From NCBI GenBank assembly GCA_964652775.1, contig CAZZAM010000017.1, positions 5,754 to 69,753 of the forward strand: 64,000 bases of DNA, written 5' to 3'. This DNA is from UBA11346 sp038060575 (GTDB lineage Bacteria > Planctomycetota > UBA11346). The notes below the pieces were generated by a model, which was given only the letters and a program-made list of their open reading frames with translations, searched no databases and was not told the origin of the DNA. Numbering within the stretch: the first letter of the stretch is position 1; every line of letters starts with the position of its first letter. Positions 17,710 to 27,115 of the stretch are shown here, piece by piece. The translations under genes and the position numbers were made by a program.

Positions 17710-18972
17710 GTGAACGAGGCACCGGATCTACGTCGAGCTCAGCGCCAGGCGATCTTGCTGCAGTGCTTCACGGCAGTGCCGATGCTGGCGTTCAGTAATG
17801 GTTTCATGCTGACGTTGTTCAATCAACTGGGCATCGAAGGTGAACAGGCGCTCCGTTTGCTTGGTCTGCCAAGTTTGGTTTCCGCCTTCGCCATTGTCTT
17901 GTTTGCGTTCTGGACCGACCGCATCGGTGTGCGGACGATGGGGCTTATCGGCATCAGTGCGTCGTTGGTCGCGGCCGTATTGCTCTTGATCGCATCATGG
18001 TTCAAGCTGTCTGCATTCGTCTGTCCGATTATTATTCTGAGTGGGCTGGGCTCAGCGGCCTTTATTGCTTGCTGGTTCCCACTGGCTGACCCGATCGTTC
18101 AACCAAGTGGGCGAGGTCGCTTCTTTGGTCGTCTGCGCATGACCTGGACCCTGGCGTGCATTGTCGTTGGTTTTTCGATCGCAGCCTTGTTGCGGCGACC
18201 AGATCCATTGGATTCCTGCCTCATTGTACTCGCCGGCTTCGTGGTCATCCACGCCTTGCGCATTCCACTCTTTCGCGCGATTCCTGATCTATCGCAACGT
18301 AGTCCGCAGGGTACGACCTTGCCGGCCGCGCTTAGTCACGCGGCAATTCAGCCGGGATTTCTCGCGTTCGGATCATATTTATTTCTGCTGCGCTTGGCGA
18401 TGGGCGCTGTGCCATGGATATTTGGTTTGTTGCAACAACAGGTGTACCACATGCCCGCCACGGACGTGGTGCTGTTAGCCAATCTTCTCAGCGTTGGAGC
18501 ACTCGTTGGATTTTGGCTGGGCGGCCGACTGGTCGATCGCCATGGACCCAAGCCAGTATTTATGTTCGCGCACGCTGGCTACACCGTAGTGGCAGCCTGG
18601 GTGCTGATGCGTTACGCCCTGCCGCTGCCGACTTTTGCAATCTTCGCCATCGCGGCCATTGCCTGGGGAATATTTGACGCGTTCTCCAGTATTGCGGTGA
18701 CGACCGAGGTACTCGCCTTGTCGCCGACCAGCAATCGGGCTTTTTCGATCAGCCTGCTCAATGCGTTTGGTTACGCCGGTGTTGCCTTGTCGGCATGGGC
18801 AGGGTCTGCCGCAATTGCTGCCGGACTATTTCGCGACGGCTGGTCGTTGTTCGGCATGTCGATGAGCGGATTCGATGGACTGCTGATCATCACCTGCTTC
18901 TTGGTGACGACGTTCGTGGTTACGCTTGGATTGGTTCCCTCGGTGATGAAGCGGCATCACGATCTACCGTAG
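17710..18972 (+). CDS. MFS transporter
   Basis: This 420-residue protein has about twelve membrane segments, with the MFS loop motif near residue 68 (WTDRIGVRTMG) and its second-half copy WLGGRLVDRHGPKPV near 275. The start is a GTG at 17710. It is transcribed away from the ceramidase-like operon, with 168 bases between them. Sugar or glycoside uptake is suggested by its neighbours only. Confidence 0.85.
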   Translation: MNEAPDLRRAQRQAILLQCFTAVPMLAFSNGFMLTLFNQLGIEGEQALRLLGLPSLVSAFAIVLFAFWTDRIGVRTMGLIGISASLVAAVLLLIASWFKLSAFVCPIIILSGLGSAAFIACWFPLADPIVQPSGRGRFFGRLRMTWTLACIVVGFSIAALLRRPDPLDSCLIVLAGFVVIHALRIPLFRAIPDLSQRSPQGTTLPAALSHAAIQPGFLAFGSYLFLLRLAMGAVPWIFGLLQQQVYHMPATDVVLLANLLSVGALVGFWLGGRLVDRHGPKPVFMFAHAGYTVVAAWVLMRYALPLPTFAIFAIAAIAWGIFDAFSSIAVTTEVLALSPTSNRAFSISLLNAFGYAGVALSAWAGSAAIAAGLFRDGWSLFGMSMSGFDGLLIITCFLVTTFVVTLGLVPSVMKRHHDLP

Positions 18973-18992
18973 TTCAGGCGACGAGTTGGTAG

Positions 18993-19844
18993 TTAGCGCG
19001 CAGTCAGTTCGGCGAACACGCCACGCAGATCTTCGCCGTGGCGGGCGCGACCACCGTCGCAGTTTGCTCCGGACAAATGCATGAGTGCGCCATTGGTGAG
19101 GTAGAAGCCATTGCCAGTTTGTTCGGGAACAATGGTGTTGGTGCGACGGAAATGATACGCCAGCCCGGCGCGATCGCGTTCAGTTTGATTTGCACCAGTA
19201 GCGTGGGCAACGCCGTAGTTGAAAAACAGAACGCCGCCTGCAGCTAGTTCGATGTGCTGAGCGTCAGCTTCACGCACATCGGCTGCGCAGGTGATGTGAT
19301 GATCGCTGCCGTTGTCGCGAACGTGACGCCAATCACGCAGGTGACTGCGGTCGAGGATGCGAATGCAGCCGTTGGCGCGATGGGCATCGTTGATGGCGAT
19401 CCACATGCCGGTGCCGGCCTCTTTGAGGTCGGACTTGAAGTAGGCGTTGTCGGTATGCCAGCCGGTGCCAGCGCCATCGCCAGCTGGCTTAAGGAAGATC
19501 TGATCGAGCTCCTGGACCGCTGGTCCAAGGAGACTTTCAATCGAAGTCACCACGCGCTGATGCCATGGTAGGGCTCGGAGCAGGCGATGGTGTGGGCCGC
19601 ACGGGCAGAGCTGGAGATTGCGCTTATTGGTGCTGTGGGTCTTGCCATCGCCGTCAGTGGCCACGTTACGTAACAGCCCGCGACCTTGCAGATCGGCAAC
19701 TGCTTGTTGGAGCGCGGCCGTTTCCTTTGCCGTGAAGAAACCAGGGACAGCAACCCAGCCGTGTTCGCGCCAGTGCGCGATCTCAGTGGCACTGAGGCCG
19801 GTGCGGATGAGGGGGGAGATGGTCATGGCGGTGGCGGTACTCAT
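18993..19844 (-). CDS. Phytanoyl-CoA dioxygenase (PhyH) family protein
   Basis: The gene reads 283 residues from the ATG at 19844 (MSTATAMTISPLIRTG). The iron site is visible as HTD in GTGWHTDNAYF and a distal histidine in VAHATGANQTERDRAGLAYHF, with the arginine that binds 2-oxoglutarate just after it. Family members hydroxylate varied small molecules using Fe(II), 2-oxoglutarate and oxygen. It is on the minus strand after an AraC gene and may be its target. The substrate is unknown. Confidence 0.85.
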   Translation of the reverse strand: MSTATAMTISPLIRTGLSATEIAHWREHGWVAVPGFFTAKETAALQQAVADLQGRGLLRNVATDGDGKTHSTNKRNLQLCPCGPHHRLLRALPWHQRVVTSIESLLGPAVQELDQIFLKPAGDGAGTGWHTDNAYFKSDLKEAGTGMWIAINDAHRANGCIRILDRSHLRDWRHVRDNGSDHHITCAADVREADAQHIELAAGGVLFFNYGVAHATGANQTERDRAGLAYHFRRTNTIVPEQTGNGFYLTNGALMHLSGANCDGGRARHGEDLRGVFAELTAR

Positions 19845-19899
19845 GCCTGCGATCCTCGCTACGCACGTCGGCCCTGTCGTTAGCGGAAATGGTTGTAGA

Positions 19900-20736
19900 C
19901 TACGCCGGAACGGAAAACGAGCCGCGTGGCTGTTGGCGGAAGGCACTTGGGCTACAGCCGGCGTGGCGAGCAAAAGCACGGGTAAATTCAGCCAAACGAC
20001 CATATCCAAGTCGTTCGGCGATGGCGCTGACCGCGTCCTCAGTCTCAAGCAGCAGATGCTTGGCGCGTTCCATGCGCATCCGTGCCAAAAGATCGCGCGG
20101 GGCTTGGCCATGGACCCGCTTGAAACGGTGGCGCAGCGAATCGTAGTTGCGGATACGGCGCGCGACGGCGGCGCGAAAATCAGCATCTGACGATTCGACG
20201 TGTTGGGTGATGAGTTCCCACAATCCTGCGAGCGCAGGATCTGAACTGATGCCTGAGGTCGCTGGACGATCGGTGCTTCCGCGTGCCGTTTGGACGAGCA
20301 GCAGACGGAGCCAGCCACTGAGTGCCGCTGCATGACCGATCGCATGCGTGTTCATCGATTCGGCGATCAGGCGGGTGAACGCAGAACGCCACGCAGCAAG
20401 TTGATCTGCATCGAGGTGCCATACGCGCTTTTCGGGATCAGCGTCGCTGAGCACCGGACATGCGCGATAGAGCGTTTCATCGGCGACAAAATGGACGAGC
20501 CACAGATTTGGCTGTTGCCGCGGGCCGTTGCGGTATCCGTGCAATTCACCGCGACGAAACAGAAACACAGTGCCAGCTTCGCACGCACGCTCGCGGCCGC
20601 CATGACGCATGTGCGAGCCGTCATTCGCAACCAGACAGATTTCGTCGTGCTCGTGGATGTGGCCAGTGAAGCCGCCACCAGGATCGGTTTGCGTGCAACC
20701 CCACGACAGCGCATGTGGCAACCAGGACATGATCAA
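19900..20736 (-). CDS. AraC-family transcriptional regulator
   Basis: This 278-residue protein has an N-terminal cupin half with the histidine-rich GHIHEHDEICLV near residue 25 and GELHGYRNG near 62. Its C-terminal AraC half shows AISAIAERLGYGRLAEFTRAFARHAGCSPSAFR-type spacing, although the first helix-turn-helix is divergent. The stop lies 55 bases before the PhyH start and the gene begins one base after the unknown secreted gene ends, so all three may be one transcript. Confidence 0.88.
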   Translation of the reverse strand: MIMSWLPHALSWGCTQTDPGGGFTGHIHEHDEICLVANDGSHMRHGGRERACEAGTVFLFRRGELHGYRNGPRQQPNLWLVHFVADETLYRACPVLSDADPEKRVWHLDADQLAAWRSAFTRLIAESMNTHAIGHAAALSGWLRLLLVQTARGSTDRPATSGISSDPALAGLWELITQHVESSDADFRAAVARRIRNYDSLRHRFKRVHGQAPRDLLARMRMERAKHLLLETEDAVSAIAERLGYGRLAEFTRAFARHAGCSPSAFRQQPRGSFSVPA

Positions 20737-20737
20737 C

Positions 20738-22183
20738 TCAGGGCGCGTTGGGTACCAGAACGCCCTTGCCGTCTTTCCAGACCCACATCCAGTTTTTTTC
20801 TGACGCTTCCTGAGTGGGGGCGTTGGCGCGATGCTTCTTCCACATGTCGTAGACGAAGTTGTCCATGATCGTGGTTTCCGCTTTGGGGCGTTCGTTGCCC
20901 TTGCGCGCTTCTTTGTACGGATCGTCTACGCGCATCCAGCGTTCGACGTTGTCGAAGAACGCATCGTGCCCCCACAGTTTCACGGCTTTCATGTGGCGGG
21001 CAGCCAAGGCGGTTCCCGGCCACACGCCAAGATTCAGGTGGCGATAGGATTCTGAGGATTTATCCCATTTCGCCCACTGTTCTGGCATCTTCTCTTCGAA
21101 TGGATCGCGCGGGCCGTGGTGAGTAATCATCTGCCACATGGCCGACTGACCGTAGGCACCCTTGCCGTAATAGGTCTGGGTGTCCTCGGAGAACAACGCG
21201 GTTTCCGGAAGCTCATAGATCTTGGGATCTCCCAGCATGAGGCTGGCAAAAATGATTGGCCACTTACGACCGCTCGAATGTCCACCGCCCATGTTCCAAA
21301 CGCCGCCGTTCTTGGCGCAACCTGACAGGTCGATGCCGTACTGGACCAGACCGATGAGTAGTTTGCGTTTCTTTTCATTCGCTACGTCAAGTTCGAGCAA
21401 GAGGCTGGCGATGGAGGTGAGACGGGTGTGCTCGCGGCCATAGTTCGGCTGATTTTGATTCGGGTTCAATTCCTGTTGCGACCAGTTGCTGACGTGCTCA
21501 AGCCACGGCCGTTGGAAGTAACGCTCGTAATCCTCCCACGCTGGCACCGAATCGACCGGCGCGAGGCGCGGCAGCAGGTTCCATTTGAGGTCTTTTTCTT
21601 GATAAAGGTTTTTTTCGGCGCCGACGTAGGCTGGGCGGAAGGCGTCGGCGGGCGGAACTGCGCCAAGACAGGTCAGCACAGCAGCGGACTGCATGACCAC
21701 CTGAGATACTTGCTCCTTGGTCCACATCAGTTTCTTGCAGAAGTTATCGACCGGTAGCTTGGTGTTGCTGATGCTGGAAATCAGCGAGCGGTTGACCTCT
21801 AACGTAATTGGCAGCGCGAGACTCAGCGTGGGCTCGAAGGTCGAACTGCGTGAGTCGTAGCCATGGTGTTCGCCACACGCTAAGACGATCATCGATCCGT
21901 TGCGCATTCGTATATCCTGCTTGAGGCTGGTATCGCCCCAGGTCCCTTTGCGGATGGTGTTGTTCTCGTCCTTTTCGAGTGGACCAGGCAGCGGTGTGAT
22001 CTTGACGATGGTGACCGGACCGATGACCCACCAGTCGCCGGTAATAAATTGCCCACAGGTGACCGGCTTGTCGAATTCCCAGGTGATGCCGTACTGGCTA
22101 AGCTCCTTGCGCTCTTCGGCCGACAGTGTTCCAAGGAACGAGCAAGCGAGGATAATGGCAAGCGGCAGAGCGGCTGACTGCAT
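20738..22183 (-). CDS. Secreted protein of unknown function
   Basis: Starting at the ATG at 22183, with GGAGG six bases upstream, the 481-residue product begins with a clear signal peptide (MQSAALPLAIILACSFLGTL, cleaved near SAEE). I do not recognise the family. The mature part is rich in Trp, Lys and Tyr, with segments such as GGVWNMGGGHSSGRKWPII near residue 310 and MWQMITHHGPRDPF near 370. Repeated helical stretches could suit an alpha/alpha barrel of a lyase or glycosidase, but this is a guess. It is divergent from GH38 and beside an AraC gene, so glycan processing in the periplasm is plausible. Confidence 0.7.
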   Translation of the reverse strand: MQSAALPLAIILACSFLGTLSAEERKELSQYGITWEFDKPVTCGQFITGDWWVIGPVTIVKITPLPGPLEKDENNTIRKGTWGDTSLKQDIRMRNGSMIVLACGEHHGYDSRSSTFEPTLSLALPITLEVNRSLISSISNTKLPVDNFCKKLMWTKEQVSQVVMQSAAVLTCLGAVPPADAFRPAYVGAEKNLYQEKDLKWNLLPRLAPVDSVPAWEDYERYFQRPWLEHVSNWSQQELNPNQNQPNYGREHTRLTSIASLLLELDVANEKKRKLLIGLVQYGIDLSGCAKNGGVWNMGGGHSSGRKWPIIFASLMLGDPKIYELPETALFSEDTQTYYGKGAYGQSAMWQMITHHGPRDPFEEKMPEQWAKWDKSSESYRHLNLGVWPGTALAARHMKAVKLWGHDAFFDNVERWMRVDDPYKEARKGNERPKAETTIMDNFVYDMWKKHRANAPTQEASEKNWMWVWKDGKGVLVPNAP

Positions 22184-22347
22184 GGTCTTCCTCCGGGTTG
22201 CGAAGTGGACGCGAGGGCGACAAAGTGCCAGCGATTTACCGCAACGAACAGCCACCACTAGCAACACTGTCTGTCACGCAAGGTCATGTTTTTGCAGCGT
22301 TGACTGCCTGGGGCACGCAGCACCGTTACTCACCCCAGGAACCATCC

Positions 22348-25300
22348 ATGAACCGAGTCGTCAATCCACTGCCGCAACTCATCGCTGGTCGTGTCGCTGC
22401 GCTGAACAGCCGGATTGAAGCGATGCTGTGGGAGCGTAGTTCGCCCGTTACCGTCACGGCTGGGCCAGTGACTACGCAGCGGGTCGAGTTGTCCGCAGCC
22501 AAGCGACGGAAGTTTGCAACGCTTGCGCCAAATACGCATTTCGGTCCGGTGAAAGGTGGTTGGCAACATCGTTGGCTGCGCGTCGACGTACCCGCAGCAG
22601 TCGCGGGTGAACGCGGTCGTCGCTTCCTGCGTCTCGACTGCCAGGGCGAGGCCACCGCTTATCGCGACGGCCAACCGTGGGCAGGTTTCGATCCCGCGCA
22701 TCGCGCACATTTGTTGCCTGATGCAGCGACCACGCTGTGGTTTGATCTTGGCACGTGGGAAACCGGTATCTGGATCGGAGGTGCCGGTATCGGTCGTTAC
22801 GGTCTGCGCTTCGATGGTTGCGAGATCAAGGTCCGTGACCCAGTCGCCTGGGCCTGTCGTTGGGATCTGGATGCGCTCCGTCAACTCATCGACGGATTGT
22901 ATGAACGTGACGGTGTGGCGAAGCCGCCTGCCGGTGCGGGCTATATGCCGCCGCTAGAGCGCTGTTCGCCGCTCCTGCGCCGCATCCTGCGTCGGCTTGA
23001 TGATGCCTGTGATGCCTTTGATCGCGCCGGTGGTGAACGCCCAGCTCTGCCGATCTTGCGCCGCGAATTGGCGCGGATAATCGCGGGAATTCCCGCTGAA
23101 TCATGGCAGCCAATTGCCGCACTGGTCGGACACGCCCACATTGATCTGGTATGGCTGTGGCCCGAACGCGTCACCGAACGCAAAGGCATTCACACGTTCG
23201 CCACACAACTGCGATTGATGGAGCGCTATCCGGAATTTATTTTCACCCAGAGCCAACCCGCACTCTATCGCGCGATCGAACGCCTTGAACCAGGTCTGTC
23301 ACGTGCGATCAGCAAACGCATTGCCAGCGGTCAATGGGAAGCGATGGGCGGTTTTGAAGTTGAGCCGGACAATCAATTGCCATCGGGAGAAGCGTTGGCG
23401 CGTTCGCTGGTGCTCGGTCAGGCGAAATTGGCAGAGCTAACCGGTAAACCATCAACGCTGTGCTGGATTCCTGATGTATTTGGTTACGCCGCCTGTTTGC
23501 CGCAGTTGTTGCGGCTCGCTGGCGTCGATCGTTTCTACACCACCAAGATGACATGGTCGGCGATTACCAAATTCCCATATAATAGCTTCGTTTGGCGCGG
23601 TAACGATGGCAGCGAGGTGCTGACTCATCTGTGTACGACCGGTTACAACGGCGACTTGGCGATCAAAGGGAACATCAGTGAACCCATGTTCGCTCATCGT
23701 CAAGCCGACGTGCATCCCGAATTGCTGCTCAGTGTTGGCTTTGGTGATGGCGGCGGTGGTACCACTGAGGACATGCTCGAACGCGCGCGTCGCCTGGGCA
23801 GTCTGGCGAAAGGCGGCGGTCTTGCTGGTGTTCCCAAGGCGAAGTGGACCACGACGGCGTCATTCTTTGATCGCTTAGAGCGGGTCCGCGATCGTCTGCC
23901 GGTGTATCAAGGCGAACTCTACCTCGAATATCACCGCGGCACGTTCACCACCCAAAGCGATTTCAAGTTGTTCTATCGGCGGGCGGAAACATCGCTGCAG
24001 GTGTTCGAGGCTGTGCGCGTGGTGCGCGGTGGCAAGCCGATCGCTGAAAAGCCGTGGCAACGGGTGAGCTTCGCTCAGTTCCACGATGCGATTCCTGGTT
24101 CATCGATCCGTGATGTGTACGCTGAGTTCAATCCTGAATTGAAGGCGATCGGCGATCAGGCGTTGAAGTCAGCAACTGACGAGTTGTCTGGTGCTGGCCG
24201 TCATTACGTCGTATTCAATCCGTTGCCGATTGCGCGTACCGTTGCCGTCGAACTGCCCAAGGCCAGCGGCTATGCGAGCGACGGCATCGCATTGCCGCAG
24301 CAGATTGTTGGCTCTGGTAAGGCTGCGCGTTCGCTCGCCTTAGTTACGTTGCCGGGTTTGGGTTCAGTTCAAGTCCAGGTTGCGCCACGCGAACGCACGG
24401 CGGCCATCGAAGCATCGCCACGCTTACTCCACAATGGCATCCTGCGCGCCGAGTTTGACGCCCGTGGTCGCTTGTCTCGGCTGCTCGTTGATGGCGAAGA
24501 TCTCGGTCTGAGCGCACCCGCCGGCTTACGCATGTATCGCGATGTACCGGCCAATTACGACGCCTGGGACATTGACCATCAGGCGTTCAAGCTCGGTTGT
24601 GAGGTGGCTGACGATCTACGCCTGCAGGTTGTCGAACAGGGTCCGGCGCGCGCTGTCTTACGTGCGAAGTCAGCAATCGGGGAACGCAGCTCGCTGGTCA
24701 TTGATTATATGCTCGAATCAGGCAGTCGTTGGCTGCGAGTCGAGATGTCGATCGAATGGCGTGAGCGTCATCAACTGCTCAAATTCCACGTACCAACCGC
24801 CTGGCGTGGAACGCACGCTCGCTTTGGTCTGCCATTCGGGTCCATCGCCCGATCGCAACTGCCGGGCATCGAGAAAGACGAAGCGGCATGGGAAGTTCCG
24901 GGCAGTCGTTGGGCCGCGGTTGGTGATGATGCTGGTCATGGTTTGGCGATCTGCACGGAGGCCAAGTTCGGATTCTCGTGTCGCGACGGCGACCTTGGTT
25001 TGTCGCTCCTGCGCTCGCCTACCAGTCCCGATCCGGAAGCCGATCAAGGCACACACCGCATCCGGATTGCCATCGGTCGGCATCGTGCGCACAGCGACGC
25101 TACGCAATTAGCAACCGCGGCGGCGGCAGATGCGTTGTTTGTTCCGGCCATTGTTGCTCGTGGCGGCAAAACGCCGATCGCACCGGCCACGTGGCATGCG
25201 ACCGGATCACTGACGCCAAGTTGGGCGCTACCCAGCACAACTGGCGCTGGCTTTGTGCTGCGCGCACATGAGACAAACGGGGAATCCGGCACCGCGATTC

Positions 25301-25443
25301 TCGAACTGAGCGAGCCAGCCAAATCGGTTTCATTGGTCAACCTGCTGGAAAAACGCACCGGCTCGGTGATCAAGCTGCGCAAAAATCGCTACGCGGTGCG
25401 CTATGGCCCGTACCAGATCATCAGCGTGCTCGTCCGCCGCTAG
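22348..25443 (+). CDS. GH38 alpha-mannosidase
   Basis: The protein has 1031 residues from the ATG at 22348, which follows AGGA by seven bases; the longer frame would overlap the divergent promoter. GH38 signatures are present: the zinc ligands in VGHAHIDLVWLWPE (His262/His264 and Asp266 region), FTQSQPALYRAIE, and the nucleophile aspartate in WIPDVFGYAACLP (residue 376). The long C-terminal beta part is of normal size. No signal peptide is visible, so it would act on imported mannosides in the cytoplasm. The divergent partner is a secreted protein of unknown function. Confidence 0.92.
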   Translation: MNRVVNPLPQLIAGRVAALNSRIEAMLWERSSPVTVTAGPVTTQRVELSAAKRRKFATLAPNTHFGPVKGGWQHRWLRVDVPAAVAGERGRRFLRLDCQGEATAYRDGQPWAGFDPAHRAHLLPDAATTLWFDLGTWETGIWIGGAGIGRYGLRFDGCEIKVRDPVAWACRWDLDALRQLIDGLYERDGVAKPPAGAGYMPPLERCSPLLRRILRRLDDACDAFDRAGGERPALPILRRELARIIAGIPAESWQPIAALVGHAHIDLVWLWPERVTERKGIHTFATQLRLMERYPEFIFTQSQPALYRAIERLEPGLSRAISKRIASGQWEAMGGFEVEPDNQLPSGEALARSLVLGQAKLAELTGKPSTLCWIPDVFGYAACLPQLLRLAGVDRFYTTKMTWSAITKFPYNSFVWRGNDGSEVLTHLCTTGYNGDLAIKGNISEPMFAHRQADVHPELLLSVGFGDGGGGTTEDMLERARRLGSLAKGGGLAGVPKAKWTTTASFFDRLERVRDRLPVYQGELYLEYHRGTFTTQSDFKLFYRRAETSLQVFEAVRVVRGGKPIAEKPWQRVSFAQFHDAIPGSSIRDVYAEFNPELKAIGDQALKSATDELSGAGRHYVVFNPLPIARTVAVELPKASGYASDGIALPQQIVGSGKAARSLALVTLPGLGSVQVQVAPRERTAAIEASPRLLHNGILRAEFDARGRLSRLLVDGEDLGLSAPAGLRMYRDVPANYDAWDIDHQAFKLGCEVADDLRLQVVEQGPARAVLRAKSAIGERSSLVIDYMLESGSRWLRVEMSIEWRERHQLLKFHVPTAWRGTHARFGLPFGSIARSQLPGIEKDEAAWEVPGSRWAAVGDDAGHGLAICTEAKFGFSCRDGDLGLSLLRSPTSPDPEADQGTHRIRIAIGRHRAHSDATQLATAAAADALFVPAIVARGGKTPIAPATWHATGSLTPSWALPSTTGAGFVLRAHETNGESGTAILELSEPAKSVSLVNLLEKRTGSVIKLRKNRYAVRYGPYQIISVLVRR

Positions 25444-25517
25444 CGGTCACGCATAGACGCTGGAAATCGCCTTAACTTTCGAGCATGGGCCAGTCGCCCG
25501 CGGTCCCGGGGCGCCAC

Positions 25518-26573
25518 TCAGCGGCCGCAGCCGCTCACGCTTTCACAGGACGTTGGCATCACCAGTCCGTACTGCGTTGCTGCATGCAGCCAAATTGTTG
25601 GATCGGCGCCGGAGCTGGTCAGATAATTGCCGACCATCACGCAGTTGATGCCCGTCTTGAACACTTCGGTGACGCGATCGCCGAGGACGACTTCCTTGCC
25701 ACCAGCGACCATGAGGTTGCGGTCAGGCAGAGCGAAGCGTGCAACGGCCAATGTGGTCAGCGCCTCATCCGGATCGAGTCGGGGCAGGTGTCCGAGCTTG
25801 GTGCCGGGCAGCGGATTCAGGAAGTTGAGCGGCACCATATCTGGTGCGATGAATCCGACCTGCTGCAGAAATTCGACGCGCTGATCCTTGCTCTCGCCCA
25901 TGCCGATGATGCCACCGGAGCACAGGCCCATGCCGGACTTCTTGATGTATTCGATGGTCTTCATCCGCTCTTCCCATGTATGGGTCGTGCAGATGTTGTC
26001 GAAGAACGATGCCGACGTTTCGAGGTTGTGGCCGTACACTTTTGCGCCGGCCTGGGCAATGCGATCAGCTACTTTCTGGCTGTCGAGAATGCCGAGGTTG
26101 ACGTCGGGGCGAACCTTGCCGTTCTTGGCGAACGTCTCGATCGCATCGACAACCATATCGAGCTGCGTGCCTTCTTTGACTCCCCACCACGCCGCAACCA
26201 GTGACACAGCCTGAGCGCCGTTGTCGGCCGAGGTCTGCGCTGCTTTTAGGATATCTTCTTCGGGCAACCACTTGGTCTTGCGGTAGCCATCGTTGGTTGA
26301 ACCACCGGCCTGAGCGCAGTAGCTACAGTCTTCGCTGCAGTTACCCGCCTTGACGTTGATGACCGAGCAGGCTTTGAGTTTGTTGCCGACGAACGCGGTG
26401 CGAATGCGCTGAGCGGCGGTGAACAACGCTTCGGACGCTGGTGTGCCAGGTTCGACGTCGAGGAGGGCGCGTAGTTCTTCAGCGCTCGCCGAGCCGCCAC
26501 CGACGATGCGATCAGCGAGAGCAGCAATGGCGGTCGGATCGGTGAAAGGTGTAGCGAAGGTCGCGGTGGTCAT
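25518..26573 (-). CDS. bioB: Biotin synthase
   Basis: This 351-residue radical SAM enzyme has the 4Fe-4S cysteine motif in GNCSEDCSYCAQAG (near residue 78). YGHNLETSASFFDNICTTHT and GGIIGMGESKDQRVEFL, with PLNFLNPLPGTKLG, are typical of BioB and bind the second cluster and substrate. It inserts sulfur into dethiobiotin. No other bio genes are adjacent. The C-terminus ends with a short unrelated-looking tail (CESVSGCGR). Confidence 0.93.
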   Translation of the reverse strand: MTTATFATPFTDPTAIAALADRIVGGGSASAEELRALLDVEPGTPASEALFTAAQRIRTAFVGNKLKACSVINVKAGNCSEDCSYCAQAGGSTNDGYRKTKWLPEEDILKAAQTSADNGAQAVSLVAAWWGVKEGTQLDMVVDAIETFAKNGKVRPDVNLGILDSQKVADRIAQAGAKVYGHNLETSASFFDNICTTHTWEERMKTIEYIKKSGMGLCSGGIIGMGESKDQRVEFLQQVGFIAPDMVPLNFLNPLPGTKLGHLPRLDPDEALTTLAVARFALPDRNLMVAGGKEVVLGDRVTEVFKTGINCVMVGNYLTSSGADPTIWLHAATQYGLVMPTSCESVSGCGR

Positions 26574-26648
26574 GGCGGGAGCGTATGAGAACAGGCGAAA
26601 AACAAAGGACTGATGGACTCGAGACTACTCTGGCCCCGCTAATGAAGC

Positions 26649-27088
26649 TTAGCGCGTTCCTCGTGATACTTCGACGACACGTTCTGTGATGATAGGAATG
26701 TTGTTGGGATCATTCGATATCTTGCGAAAAATGACGATCTCTCCTTCCTTAGTTGTGACGGATAGTTCCTGCATGGGTAAGAACTGTATGGTCGCCCTGC
26801 GAATAGACCCACCATTGGATATCTCTAGTTGATCGCCATGTAATGAATAGTGCCGGACAGATGTGTCTGTCATTCGGTTACTACCTGCATCTGTGTCGTG
26901 GTAGATCCCATCACTTGTATAGACATCTTTCTTGTTCGTCAGTGTGACCTCAGGTGGTTTTGCTAATGGTGGAATGATAACCGCTACCATTTCCCAGACG
27001 CCGACAATTTTTTCCTCATTAGCACTGCGTTGACATCCCAATAGGAAGAAAAAATAAGGAATGAGATGGTGATGGGTTTCTTGTGCAT
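26649..27088 (-). pseudogene. Small lipoprotein with a frameshift in its signal peptide
   Basis: The ATG at 27088 opens a typical signal peptide (MHKKPITISFLIF). The frame then leaves at a run of six T (six A on the plus strand, about 27049-27054). One extra T would restore FFLLGC, a perfect lipobox, followed by QRSANEEKIVGVWEMV. The rest (to 26649) is open and ends in a beta-rich lipocalin-like stretch (GVWEMV, YTSDGIYHDTD). The frame that contains the mature part has no ATG, GTG or TTG start in a sensible place. It is either a sequencing indel, a real lesion, or a phase-variable tract. The function is unknown. Confidence 0.6.
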
Positions 27089-27115
27089 GGTATATCTCTG
27101 TCTGTGATTCAGTAT

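Noticed and set aside
25485..26204. 239-residue frame antisense to bioB
   Set aside because: bioB has clear motifs on the other strand; this frame has none.
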